Shown: piece by piece, positions 44,218 through 53,115 of the stretch
Layout: each line of letters begins with the position of its first letter
Numbering within the stretch: the first letter of the stretch is position 1
Program-made: the position numbers and the translations under genes
The notes under the pieces: model-generated
What the model saw: only the letters and a program-made list of their open reading frames with translations
What the model was told of the DNA's origin: nothing
Database searches by the model: none
Source: Pseudomonas avellanae BPIC 631
Lineage (GTDB): Bacteria; Pseudomonadota; Gammaproteobacteria; Pseudomonadales; Pseudomonadaceae
Direction: 5' to 3'
Length of the DNA stretch: 59,228 bases
Assembly: GCF_000444135.1 (NCBI RefSeq)
Contig: NZ_ATDK01000214.1
Location: forward strand, 1 to 59,228

Positions 44218-46137
44218 ATGATGAAACTATTAGAAGAAAATCAAACCACCGATCTGGAAAACATGGTCGGCGCCAACCGAGCCGGCCTTACCCGTCGAGG
44301 CTTCATCAGCGCGGGCGCACTGTGTGGCGCAGCGATGTTCCTGGGCGGCAACATCCTGAGCCGCACGGTGCTGGCAAACAGCGTCAGTGCAGCGTCCGGC
44401 GCATTGCTGGGTTTCGAGAGCATCCCCACCGCCACGGCCGACAGCATCAGTTTGCCAAAAGGGTATACGTCTTCCGTGCTGATCAGTTGGGGCCGGCCGT
44501 TGCAAGCCGATGGCCCGGCGTTCGACCCGAGCGGCAAGGGCACCGCCCAGGCTCAGGAAGTGCAGTTCGGCGACAATAACGACGGTATGTGCCTGTTCCC
44601 GATGCCGGGCCACAAAGACCGCGCGCTGATGGCGATCAACAACGAATACACCAATTACCGTTACCTCTTCGATCACGGCAAAGAGCCGCAATCGGCCGAA
44701 GAGGTGCAGAAGGCACTCGCCGCTGAAGGCGTGTCGGTGATTGAAGTCCAGCAGAAAAACGGCAAATGGCAGTTCGTTCAGGACTCACGCTACAACCGTC
44801 GCGTGCATGGCAGCACGCCAATCAACCTGAGCGGCCCGGCGGCCGGTCACGACTGGCTCAAGACCGACGCCGACAAGAGCGGCACTCACGCGCTGGGGAC
44901 CTTCCAGAACTGCTCCAGCGGCCAGACGCCGTGGGGCACGTACCTGACCTGTGAGGAGAACTTCACCGATTGCTTCGGTAGCAGCAACCCGGAGCAGAAG
45001 TTCGACGCGGGCATGAAGCGCTACGGCGTCGTGGCCGCCAGCAAAGAGATCAACTGGCACCCGCACGACCCGCGTTTCGACGTTGCGAAAAACCCCAACG
45101 AATTGAACCGTCACGGCTGGGTGGTGGAGATCGACCCGTTCGATCCCAAGTCCACGCCGGTCAAGCGCACGGCGCTCGGGCGCTTCAAGCATGAAAACGC
45201 GGCGTTCACCCAGACCAAGGGCGGGCGCGCCGTGGTGTACATGGGCGATGACGAGCGTGGCGAGTTCATCTACAAGTTCATCAGCCGCGACAAGATCGAT
45301 CACCAGAACCCCAAAGCCAACCGCGACCTGCTGGACCACGGCATCTTGTACGTGGCGCAGTTCGACGCGGGCGACAGCAACCCGGATCACCCGAAAGGCA
45401 AAGGCCAGTGGATCGAACTGACCCACGGCAAGAATGGCCTGGACGCCGCTGCCGGTTTCAACAATCAGGCTGAAGTGCTGATTCATGCGCGCATGGCTGC
45501 CAGTGTCGTGAAAGCCACACGCATGGACCGCCCGGAATGGATCGTGGTCAGCCCCAAGGATGGCCAGGTGTATTGCACGCTGACCAACAACGTCAAACGC
45601 GGCGATGAAGGCCAGCCTGTCGGTGGCCCGAACCCACGCGCCAAGAACCAGTACGGGCAGATTCTGCGCTGGAGCGAAGAAGGCAGCAATGCGTCGGCCA
45701 TGGCGTTCGACTGGGACCTGTTTGTGGTCGCAGGCAACCCGGCCGTGCATGCCGGTACGCCGCAGGCCGGGTCGAGCAATATCAACGCGCAGAACATGTT
45801 CAACAGCCCGGACGGCCTGAGCTTTGATGAAGCTGGCAGGCTGTGGATTCAGACCGATGGCGACTCCAGCAACAAGGGCGACTTCGCGGGCATGGGCAAC
45901 AATCAGATGCTTTGCGCAGACCCGGCCAGTGGCGAGATTCGCCGTTTTCTGGTCGGCCCGGTCGGCTGCGAAATCACCGGTATCAGTTTTGCACCGGACT
46001 ACAAAACGATGTTCATCGGCATTCAGCACCCTGGCGAAAACGGCGGCTCCACCTTCCCCGAGCACTTGCCTAATGGCAAACCACGCTCGTCAGTGATGGT
46101 GATCACCCGCGAAGATGGCGGCGTTATCGGCGCCTGA
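44218..46137 (+). CDS. phoX: PhoX-family alkaline phosphatase, Tat-exported
   Basis: 639 residues from the ATG at 44218, with GAGGGAGC upstream; 44221 is an alternative. The twin-arginine motif LTRRGFISAGAL (about 25-36) precedes a hydrophobic stretch (CGAAMFLGGNIL), so it is exported folded by Tat. The body is the PhoX propeller, with Ca/Fe ligand segments such as TCEENFTDCFG, GRFKHENAAF, YMGDDERGEFIYKFIS and DGLSFDEAGRLWIQTDGD. PhoX hydrolyses phosphate monoesters in the periplasm and is usually under PhoB control. The neighbouring GpdQ-like and ABC genes on the opposite strand also point to organophosphate use. Confidence 0.88.
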   Translation: MMKLLEENQTTDLENMVGANRAGLTRRGFISAGALCGAAMFLGGNILSRTVLANSVSAASGALLGFESIPTATADSISLPKGYTSSVLISWGRPLQADGPAFDPSGKGTAQAQEVQFGDNNDGMCLFPMPGHKDRALMAINNEYTNYRYLFDHGKEPQSAEEVQKALAAEGVSVIEVQQKNGKWQFVQDSRYNRRVHGSTPINLSGPAAGHDWLKTDADKSGTHALGTFQNCSSGQTPWGTYLTCEENFTDCFGSSNPEQKFDAGMKRYGVVAASKEINWHPHDPRFDVAKNPNELNRHGWVVEIDPFDPKSTPVKRTALGRFKHENAAFTQTKGGRAVVYMGDDERGEFIYKFISRDKIDHQNPKANRDLLDHGILYVAQFDAGDSNPDHPKGKGQWIELTHGKNGLDAAAGFNNQAEVLIHARMAASVVKATRMDRPEWIVVSPKDGQVYCTLTNNVKRGDEGQPVGGPNPRAKNQYGQILRWSEEGSNASAMAFDWDLFVVAGNPAVHAGTPQAGSSNINAQNMFNSPDGLSFDEAGRLWIQTDGDSSNKGDFAGMGNNQMLCADPASGEIRRFLVGPVGCEITGISFAPDYKTMFIGIQHPGENGGSTFPEHLPNGKPRSSVMVITREDGGVIGA

Positions 46138-46159
46138 CCGAAAGCCCGCAGAAGAAGTG

Positions 46160-46274
46160 ATGATCGTGCCCGCGCTCCGCGTGGGGATGCAGTTCGTGAC
46201 GCTCTGCGTCATCTTCAGAAGAGGACGCAGAGCGTCCAGAACAGCGCTACCACGCAGAGCGTGGGAGCGATCAC
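46160..46274. repeat. Nested palindromic repeat between phoX and the phosphodiesterase gene
   Basis: The outer arms 46161-46184 and 46250-46273 (TGATCGTGCCC... and ...GGGAGCGATCA) pair at about 20 of 24 positions. Inside them, GACGCTCTGCGTC (46198-46210) and GACGCAGAGCGTC (46224-46236) are a perfect 13-base inverted repeat. It lies between convergent genes. It belongs to the same REP family as 35076-35165 and could act as a bidirectional transcription block. Confidence 0.7.
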
Positions 46275-46280
46275 AATCAC

Positions 46281-47114
46281 TCAATCAATCAACCCGTTCC
46301 CATCATAAAACGGGTACGGCCCTTCATACTCCCCGAACACGGCGTTATGGCTGACCAGCCCTTGCTCCGGGTCCCAGCGGTGTAGCACGTAGCCGGCCGG
46401 CTCCAGGTTGAAATGGGCGGGGGCGGCCTGGTCGAGGTCCAGCACGATCTGGTGTGAAGTTCCTGGGCAAATACAGGCAACGCTGCCACCGAAACGACGT
46501 TGCATCGGTCGGTGCAGATGCCCGCACAACAGGCGTTCTACCTGAGGATGCTGAGCGATCACCCGCTCCAGCGCCGCAGCGTTGCCGAACGGTTCGCGGT
46601 CCATGTGGCCGATGCCGGTGATGAACGGCGGATGGTGCAGAACAATCACCGTGGGCACATCAGGGCGGCGCGACAATTGCGCGCTCAGCCAGTCCAGTTG
46701 GCAGTAATCCAGCCGCCCGCCATGTTCGCCGGGGATGGTCGTATCCATGCCGATCAGGCGCAACGGATACTGTTCCACCACCCAGTCCAGAGGCCCCCTG
46801 GCCGACAAGGGCAAATACACCTGATCGGCGAACGCAGCCAACAGGTTCTCGCGATCATCATGATTGCCGGGCACCAGGTAAAACGGCATCTGTAGACGCT
46901 CGAGCTCCGGCTTGAGCACGGCATATTCATCCTCGCGGCCGAAGTCCACCAGATCACCACTGATGACCACGATGTCGGGGCGCTGCTTGCTGGCATTGAT
47001 GTGTACAACGGCGCGGCGTAACGCACCCAGCGTATCGACCACGCCGTAGGTCAGGCGCCCGTCGGCTTTGAGGTGCAGGTCGCTGATCTGGGCAATAAGA
47101 AACGGACGATTCAA
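46281..47114 (-). CDS. GpdQ/CpdA-like metallophosphoesterase (putative glycerophosphodiesterase)
   Basis: 277 residues with the five metal-site motifs of calcineurin-like phosphoesterases: ISDLH, SGDLVDFG, PGNHDD, LHHPP and CGHLHRP. It is closer in my reading to glycerophosphodiesterase GpdQ than to CpdA: the LTYGVVDT opening, GREDEY, PGTSHQ and the C-terminal AVFGEYEGPYPFYDG resemble GpdQ segments. It would hydrolyse phosphodiesters with a two-metal centre in the cytoplasm. It is the last gene of a minus-strand operon with an ABC importer, 24 bases after the ATPase gene. CpdA (cyclic AMP phosphodiesterase) is the main alternative. Confidence 0.78.
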   Translation of the reverse strand: MNRPFLIAQISDLHLKADGRLTYGVVDTLGALRRAVVHINASKQRPDIVVISGDLVDFGREDEYAVLKPELERLQMPFYLVPGNHDDRENLLAAFADQVYLPLSARGPLDWVVEQYPLRLIGMDTTIPGEHGGRLDYCQLDWLSAQLSRRPDVPTVIVLHHPPFITGIGHMDREPFGNAAALERVIAQHPQVERLLCGHLHRPMQRRFGGSVACICPGTSHQIVLDLDQAAPAHFNLEPAGYVLHRWDPEQGLVSHNAVFGEYEGPYPFYDGNGLID

Positions 47115-47138
47115 AATAATCTCTCTACGGAAACGACT

Positions 47139-48170
47139 TCACGAATGCAGGGTGAACAGCTGTTGCGGCTCGACACTCAGGCCAATGGCGGCGTTGGCGG
47201 GGTAAATCACGTTGTCGGTACTGTCGACCAACAGCGGCTGCGGGCCGCCGACATCGACCAGCAAGCGACTTTGCGCGCCCTGGAAAAACTGCCCGACCAG
47301 ACGCCCCTGAAGATGGCCATGCTCCGGCACCAAACGCAGGTGCTCGGGACGGCAATACACTGTGCCCGGCATGTCTGCGCCGTTCCACGGCAGCTCGCCG
47401 CCGCTGACCGTGAGGCCCGACGAGGTGCGCGCAACCACACTGAACGCATTCAGATTGCCGACAAACCCTGCGACAAAGGCATTGGCGGGCCGCTGATAGA
47501 TTTCCCGTGGCGTCGCCAACTGCGACACGCAGCCTTTTTCCATCACCAGAATCCGGTCGCCCAAGGCCATCGCTTCGCCCTGATCATGAGTCACGAAAAC
47601 CGAGGTGATGCCCAGCCCACGCAGAAGCTGATCCAGCTCGCTGCGCAAGCGTTCACGCAACTGCGCGTCCAGCGCGGCCAACGGCTCGTCGAGTAACAGC
47701 ACCCGAGGGCGCGGCGCCAGTGCGCGGGCCAGCGCGACCCGTTGACGTTGCCCCCCGGACAGCTCGTTGACACGACGATTGCCATGACCGGTCAGGCCTA
47801 CCAATTCCAGCAACTCGTCACAACGCTTGTTGCGCTCGGCAGCTGACAGGCCGCGAATCTTCAGGCCGTAGACGATGTTGCCGGCCACATCGAGATTGGG
47901 AAACAACGCATAGTTCTGAAACACCATGCCCACGTCACGCCGCTCGATGGGCAGGCGCGTGACGTCCTGATCGTCGAACAGCACCTGCCCGACGTCCGGC
48001 CGTTCAAGGCCGGCAATCAGGCGCAACGTGGTGGTCTTGCCGCAACCGGACGGCCCGAGAATCGCCAGCGTTTCGCCGGGCTCGATGGTCAGGTGCAAAT
48101 CCTGTACAGCAACGGTGCCGTCGGCAAATGCCTTGCGGCAGCCTTTCAGGCGAATGGTGGTTCCGCTCAT
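47139..48170 (-). CDS. ABC transporter ATP-binding protein
   Basis: 343 residues: Walker A GPSGCGKTT (about 39-47), Q-loop VFQNYALFPN, signature LSGGQRQRVALARAL, Walker B VLLLDEPLAALD and a C-terminal TOBE domain (about 265-340). This is the layout of the iron/2-aminoethylphosphonate/spermidine importer class. It overlaps the second permease gene by 4 bases (ATGA) and powers uptake through the two permeases. Confidence 0.9.
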   Translation of the reverse strand: MSGTTIRLKGCRKAFADGTVAVQDLHLTIEPGETLAILGPSGCGKTTTLRLIAGLERPDVGQVLFDDQDVTRLPIERRDVGMVFQNYALFPNLDVAGNIVYGLKIRGLSAAERNKRCDELLELVGLTGHGNRRVNELSGGQRQRVALARALAPRPRVLLLDEPLAALDAQLRERLRSELDQLLRGLGITSVFVTHDQGEAMALGDRILVMEKGCVSQLATPREIYQRPANAFVAGFVGNLNAFSVVARTSSGLTVSGGELPWNGADMPGTVYCRPEHLRLVPEHGHLQGRLVGQFFQGAQSRLLVDVGGPQPLLVDSTDNVIYPANAAIGLSVEPQQLFTLHS

Positions 48171-48961
48171 CGGCTCTCTCCACGGGCAAGGCGCGCGCTG
48201 ATGGCCTGCAACGCAATCAGCAGCGGCACAATCAGCAACAGAAAAAGAAGGGTGTAGGCGCTGGCGACTTCCAGCCGGGCCGAGGCATAACTGTCGGCCA
48301 GGCCGACCGGCAGGGTCTTGGTCATCGGCGTGTGGAGCATCCAGGTCAGGTTGAATTCACCCAGCGACAGGGTCACGACCATCAGCACACCAGCCAGAAT
48401 CCCGGCTCGGCAGTTGGGCACCACCACACTGAAAAACCGTTTGATCGGCCCCGCGCCCAGGCTGGCGGCAGCCTCCTCGAGCACCGGCAACTGCTGACGC
48501 TGCATGACCGCCATCACGGGGCGCACCAGAAACGGCAACGTGAACAGCACGTGGCCCACCAGAATGAACAGCCAACTGCTGCGAAAACTGCCGAACTGGC
48601 CGTAGGTCAACAACAACGCCAGGGCGCTTGCAAGGCCAGGCATGGCGACCGGCAGCACCATCAGTTCTTCAAATGCACGGCTGAAGCGATTGTTCATGCG
48701 CACCAGCGCATACGCTGCCGGAACGCCGACCAGGCACACGCAGATCGCGCAGGCCACCGCCAATTGCAGCGACAGCCAGACCGTCGGCGAATAGGCCTGC
48801 CAGACCTGTATCAGCCAGTCGAACGTCAAACCGCTCGACAGGCCCAGAAAATAATTGCGCGTCACGCCGGCCAGCAGCGACAGCACCACCGGCACCAGCA
48901 TGAACGCGCAGACCAACAGCGTGAACGCCAGCTGCGCAGCAAACAACGGAGAGCGTTTCAC
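48167..48961 (-). CDS. ABC transporter permease (second)
   Basis: 264 residues from a GTG at 48961 that overlaps the stop of the first permease gene (CTGTGA). A longer ATG reading to 49219 runs antisense-like through the other permease and is rejected. It has six membrane helices and the EAA loop EEAAASLGAGPIKRFFSVVVPNC, which docks on the ATPase. It forms the channel with the other permease. Confidence 0.88.
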   Translation of the reverse strand: MKRSPLFAAQLAFTLLVCAFMLVPVVLSLLAGVTRNYFLGLSSGLTFDWLIQVWQAYSPTVWLSLQLAVACAICVCLVGVPAAYALVRMNNRFSRAFEELMVLPVAMPGLASALALLLTYGQFGSFRSSWLFILVGHVLFTLPFLVRPVMAVMQRQQLPVLEEAAASLGAGPIKRFFSVVVPNCRAGILAGVLMVVTLSLGEFNLTWMLHTPMTKTLPVGLADSYASARLEVASAYTLLFLLLIVPLLIALQAISARLARGESR

Positions 48962-49827
48962 AGGACGACTCCCGATTTTCCGACCATGCGCCGGGCCAGC
49001 AACAGCACCGCCCAGGTCACCAGGCCGAGGATCACCGACAGCGCCGCGGCCACGGTGAAGTTGGCGTAATTGGTGAACACGTTGTAGATCGCCACCGGCG
49101 TGACGTTCAGGCGCGTACCCAGCGTGAACGCCGTGCCGAATGCGCCCATCGACGTAGCGAAACAGATCGCCCCGCAGGACACCAATGCCGGTGCCAGGCC
49201 CGGCACGATCACATCGCACACCACCCGCCAGTGACCGGCACCCAATGAATGCGCGGCCTCTTCAAGGCTGCGGTCCAGGCTTTCGCAAGCGGCCATGACG
49301 GTGAGGATCACGCGCGGTATCGAAAAGTACAGGTAGCCTATGAACAGCCCGATGAGCGAGTAGGCAAACACCCAGCGTTCGCCAGCAAGCTCCAGCCCGA
49401 GTGCAGCGAAGATGCCTTGCCGACCGGCCAGCAGAATCACCAGAAAGCCGACCACCACGCCGGGAAACGCCAGCGGAAAGGTCAGCAGTGCCACCAGCGC
49501 AGAGCGTCCAAAAAAATGATTACGGGCCAGAAACACACCGCTGATGCCGCCGATCAGCAACGCCACAAGCGTCACCACCAGCGCCAGCAGGCAGGTCTGC
49601 GCCAGACTGCCCAGGTACTGAGCACTGCTCAATACCTGCCAGTAACCGCTGCCATTACCCTCGGTGCCTTGCGCGCCGAGCAGGATCATATGGGTCAACG
49701 GCAGCAGCCAGAAGGCCAGCAATACCGCCAACGCCGGAGCAAGCGCCACTGCAGCGGTCGGGCGCAGCCGCAGCCTGAACAACCCGTCCTTGCGCAGAGC
49801 CAGCGCGTGTTCCGGCGAGGCTGACAT
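48958..49827 (-). CDS. ABC transporter permease (first)
   Basis: 289 residues from the ATG at 49827, which overlaps the binding-protein stop (TGATG). It has six or more membrane helices, with an EAA loop EEAAHSLGAGHWRVVCDVIVPGL. It is of the AfuB/PotB-like class of importer permeases. It is followed by the second permease with a 4-base overlap. Confidence 0.88.
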   Translation of the reverse strand: MSASPEHALALRKDGLFRLRLRPTAAVALAPALAVLLAFWLLPLTHMILLGAQGTEGNGSGYWQVLSSAQYLGSLAQTCLLALVVTLVALLIGGISGVFLARNHFFGRSALVALLTFPLAFPGVVVGFLVILLAGRQGIFAALGLELAGERWVFAYSLIGLFIGYLYFSIPRVILTVMAACESLDRSLEEAAHSLGAGHWRVVCDVIVPGLAPALVSCGAICFATSMGAFGTAFTLGTRLNVTPVAIYNVFTNYANFTVAAALSVILGLVTWAVLLLARRMVGKSGVVL

Positions 49828-50828
49828 CACTTCACCTCTCGCAGATAACGTGCGGCAAAGGCTTCCTGTACAGCGGCCATGCGCTGGTAATCCACCACAC
49901 CGGCACGTGCGTAGTCACTGTCGGGCAGGAACTGTGCGGCCACATCGGCAGGCATCTTCGAGCGCACCGGACGCAGATAAGCCTTGGCCCACAGCGCCTG
50001 CCCCGCGTCAGACAGGACGAAATCCAGCACCTTCTCGGCATTGGCGCGGTGCGGCGCTTTGGCCACCATGCTCATCACGTAGGGAACGCCAATGGTGCCT
50101 TCCTTCGGAATCACGAAGGCGACGTTGGCCTTGTCCTTGTAACGGGCGCGATAGGCGTTGAAGTCATAGTCGACCAGAATCGGCAGCTCGCCTGACAGTA
50201 CGCGAGCATAGGCCGTTTGCTTGGGCACGATGGGCGAGTTCTTCGCCAGTTTCTGGAAGTAGTCGATGGCCGGGCCGAAGTTGTCCAGCGTGCCACCCAT
50301 GGCCTGATTGATTGCCACGGCGGAAACGTAGCCGACGAACGCGCTGGAAGGATCAAGGTAACCGACCATGCCTTTGTACTCAGGCTTGAGCAAATCTGCC
50401 CAGCTCTGCGGCACGGGCAGACCGCCCAGTGCATCGACGTTGACCATGATGCCGAGGGTGCCCGAGTGAATGGCGAACCAGTGCCCCTGCGGGTCTTTCA
50501 GGCCTGCCGGAATGTCGTCCCAGTGTTTGGGCTTGTAGGTGTCGACCACGCCCGCCTTCTGCGCTTGCAGGCCGAAGGTCACGCCGTAATACACCACGTC
50601 GGCGACCGGTGCGGCCTGCTCGGCAACGATCTGCGCCAGCGCCTGCCCGGAGTTCTTGTTGTCCAGCGGCACTTGCACGCCGGTACTGTCGGCAATCGCC
50701 TTGAGCTGAGTGCCCCAGTCGGCCCATTCAGGCGGGCAGTTGTAGCAGATGGCGGTTTCGGCGGCCTGGGCGAGGCTGGCCGCACTGCATAACAGCAGCG
50801 CCGCGAGGGTTTTACTGAGACTGAACAT
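49827..50828 (-). CDS. ABC transporter periplasmic solute-binding protein
   Basis: 333 residues from the ATG at 50828, with a signal peptide (MFSLSKTLAALLLCSAASLAQA, cleavage after AQA). The mature protein belongs to the family 1/iron- and phosphonate-type binding proteins: DVVYYGVTFGLQAQKAGVV, HSGTLGIMVNVDAL, PQSWADLLKPEYKGMVGYLDPSSAF. An early CYNCPPEW has two Cys. The start lies 17 bases inside the end of the lacI-type gene, so they are co-transcribed. The ligand is unknown. The phosphodiesterase in the same operon suggests an organophosphate diester such as a glycerophosphodiester. Confidence 0.85.
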   Translation of the reverse strand: MFSLSKTLAALLLCSAASLAQAAETAICYNCPPEWADWGTQLKAIADSTGVQVPLDNKNSGQALAQIVAEQAAPVADVVYYGVTFGLQAQKAGVVDTYKPKHWDDIPAGLKDPQGHWFAIHSGTLGIMVNVDALGGLPVPQSWADLLKPEYKGMVGYLDPSSAFVGYVSAVAINQAMGGTLDNFGPAIDYFQKLAKNSPIVPKQTAYARVLSGELPILVDYDFNAYRARYKDKANVAFVIPKEGTIGVPYVMSMVAKAPHRANAEKVLDFVLSDAGQALWAKAYLRPVRSKMPADVAAQFLPDSDYARAGVVDYQRMAAVQEAFAARYLREVK

Positions 50829-51831
50829 GAAGCATCTCCTGGTAGGGCTGGGTGCTTTCACCGGGCCGGATATGGCACGGCAGACAATGAGAAGCCGCTG
50901 CGGCGCCGGCAATCCGGGCCAGCAATTGTTCGATGACGGTGTGCGCCAGTTCGGCGATGGGCTGAACCACGCTGCACAGCGTCGGGTGCATCTGGGTGCC
51001 CAGCGCAATGCCGTCAAAGCCGATGACCGACAGGCGTTCGGGCACGCCCCAGCCATTGCGGCGCAATTCGGCAATCAGGCTGATGGCCAGCAAATCGTTG
51101 GAGCAGACCAACGCGCTGGGTGCATTCGGGCCGCGCAGCAAGGGTTCGAGCGCGGCAAACTCGGCGTTGGTATGCACCGGCATTTCGATCACTGGCCGCG
51201 CCTCAAGCCCACGCTCGTTCATGGCATCGCGATAGCCTTCGTAACGCAGGCGGGGGCGGTCGGACTGCATGACCGGGCCTGCAACCATGGCAATACGCTG
51301 GTGGCCGGCGTCGATCAGGTATTGCGTCGCCAGCGCCATGCCTGCGCGGTTATCCACAGACACCGCGCTGTAATCCTCATTGTCGGTCTGGTGATAGGCC
51401 AGCACGAACGGCGTGTCTTCACTGACCAGACTCTCCAGCACACGGTTGTGCTCGGCGTCGGTCACCGTCAGCACCAGCCCGTCGACCCGCTGGCGCAGCA
51501 GCTCTTCAACCACGGCACTTTCACGTTCGGCGCTGTAGTCGGTGGTCGCCAGCAACAGGTTGTAGCCTCGCGCACGAGCCGCCCGCTCCATGGCCTGAAA
51601 CTGCTCGGCAAACACCGGGTTGAGCAGGTTGGGCACGATGACGCCAATCAGATTGGTGGTTTGCAGACGTAGCTGCCTGCCCAACCTATTGGGGCGAAAA
51701 CCCAGTTCACGGGCAGCGGCGAACACGCGCTCACGGGTCTCGACACGAACCACCTTGGGGCTAGCGAAGGCGCGCGCAGCGGTGGCTCGGGAAACGCCGG
51801 CCAGGCGTGCAACACCTTTCAAATCGGTCAT
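50812..51831 (-). CDS. LacI-family transcriptional regulator
   Basis: 339 residues from the ATG at 51831 (MTDLKGVARLAGVSRATAARAF); an upstream ATG at 51867 would place its codons over the operator. The LacI headpiece is at about 1-50, with a hinge helix (RPNRLGRQLR), then a periplasmic-binding-protein-like core (LIGVIVPNLLNPVFAEQFQAME). It overlaps the binding-protein gene by 17 bases, so repressor and transporter form one operon. A perfect 14-base palindrome lies 12 bases upstream of its start. Confidence 0.88.
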   Translation of the reverse strand: MTDLKGVARLAGVSRATAARAFASPKVVRVETRERVFAAARELGFRPNRLGRQLRLQTTNLIGVIVPNLLNPVFAEQFQAMERAARARGYNLLLATTDYSAERESAVVEELLRQRVDGLVLTVTDAEHNRVLESLVSEDTPFVLAYHQTDNEDYSAVSVDNRAGMALATQYLIDAGHQRIAMVAGPVMQSDRPRLRYEGYRDAMNERGLEARPVIEMPVHTNAEFAALEPLLRGPNAPSALVCSNDLLAISLIAELRRNGWGVPERLSVIGFDGIALGTQMHPTLCSVVQPIAELAHTVIEQLLARIAGAAAASHCLPCHIRPGESTQPYQEMLHVQSQ

Positions 51832-51843
51832 GGCGGCTCGCTT

Positions 51844-51857
51844 TGAGATCGATCTCA
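51844..51857. promoter_or_regulatory. Candidate LacI-type operator
   Basis: TGAGATCGATCTCA, a perfect 14-base palindrome with the central CG typical of LacI-family operators, 12 bases upstream of the lacI-type start. It probably gives autoregulation of the whole transporter operon. Binding is inferred. Confidence 0.6.
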
Positions 51858-52026
51858 TTGGCGGCAACTCTAAGTGGCGAACATGGCTAAACCGCGACCG
51901 GGTGATGACCGTTTGGTGACAACTCGACCCTTGGGCACTTTAAACAGCAGGGGTTTGGCGAACCGGGACCGGTCTGCGTTACCATCAGCGGTCCGACGCG
52001 GCAACCTGCTGCGCGCAGGAGTAGTC

Positions 52027-52991
52027 ATGGCTCACCCGTTTGCAACACTTACTCCCGATCTGGTTCTCGATGCCGTCGAAAGCATCGGTTTTCTCAGCGA
52101 TGCCCGCATCCTGGCACTCAACAGCTACGAAAACCGCGTGTATCAGGTCGGTATCGAAGACGGTCAGCCGCTGATCGCCAAGTTTTATCGCCCGCAGCGC
52201 TGGACCAACGAGGCCATTCTCGAAGAGCACAGCTTCACGTTCGAACTGGTGGACGTCGAAGTGCCCGTGGTCGCGCCGATGGTGCACAACGGCGAAACCC
52301 TGTTCGAGCACGCCGGCTTTCGTTTCACACTATTCCCGCGCAGGGGCGGACGCGCGCCGGAGCCGGGCAATCTTGATCAGCTGTATCGCCTGGGTCAGTT
52401 GCTGGGGCGTATCCATGCGGTCGGCTCGACCAAACCGTTCGCACATCGCGAAGCGCTGGGCGTGAAGAACTTCGGCAATGACTCGGTCAATTACCTGCTG
52501 GAAAACAACTGCATTCCGCGCAGCCTGTTACCGGCCTACGAGTCGGTGGCCCGAGATCTGCTCAAGCGCGTAGAGGACGTTTACGCTGCCACACCGCACA
52601 CCAACATCCGCATGCACGGCGACTGTCACCCCGGCAACATGATGTGCCGCGACGAAATGTTCCACATCGTCGACCTGGACGATTGCCGTCTTGGCCCAGC
52701 GGTCCAGGACATCTGGATGATGCTCGCCGGCGACCGCCAGGAACGCCTCGGCCAGCTCTCCGAATTGATGGACGGTTACAACGAGTTTCACGATTTCGAC
52801 CCACGCGAACTGGCCCTCATCGAGCCGCTGCGTGCCTTGCGCCTGATGCATTACAGCGCCTGGCTGGCCCTGACCCGGCGTTCCCCCACAGCTTCCCGTG
52901 GTTCGGCACCGAGCGTTACTGGGGCGACCACATCCTGGCCCTGCGCGAGCAGATGTCAGCGCTGAATGAAGAGCCACTGAAATTGTTTTGA
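52027..52991 (+). pseudogene. srkA: SrkA/YihE-type stress response kinase with C-terminal frameshift
   Basis: The open frame from the ATG at 52027 (GCGCAGGAG upstream) encodes an APH-fold kinase. The catalytic motif is HGDCHPGNMM, and the metal motif IVDLDDCRLGP is also intact. After LMHYSAWLA (near 52869) the frame shifts and ends at 52965 with an unrelated 33-residue tail. The expected family ending, DPAFPHSFPWFGTERYWGDHILALREQMSALNEEPLKLF, is present in another frame from 52872 to 52991. Comparing with the usual WLARRWDDPAFP, about ten bases seem to be missing. The kinase core is whole, so the product might keep some function. SrkA counteracts stress-induced death in E. coli. Confidence 0.78.
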
Positions 52992-53009
52992 TCAGTGGAG
53001 TGTTCGCAG

Positions 53010-53055
53010 CGATAGCTCCGACTATCGTGCGACGCTCCAGCATGAGTACGATCAC
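53010..53055. repeat. REP-type palindrome between srkA and rarD
   Basis: CGATAG-ctccga-CTATCG (53010-53027) followed by GTGCGACGCTCCAGC. The word GACTATCGTGCGACGC is the reverse complement of the copy at 35150-35165, so it belongs to the same dispersed family. Confidence 0.55.
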
Positions 53056-53115
53056 AACCATCAACCGCATCACCCCATAATAAAACCGGAAATTTCTGTA
53101 TTAAAGGGACGCTCC

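Noticed and set aside
44785..46065. A 426-codon minus-strand frame opposite phoX
   Set aside because: Antisense shadow; His/Val/Arg-rich composition typical of such frames.
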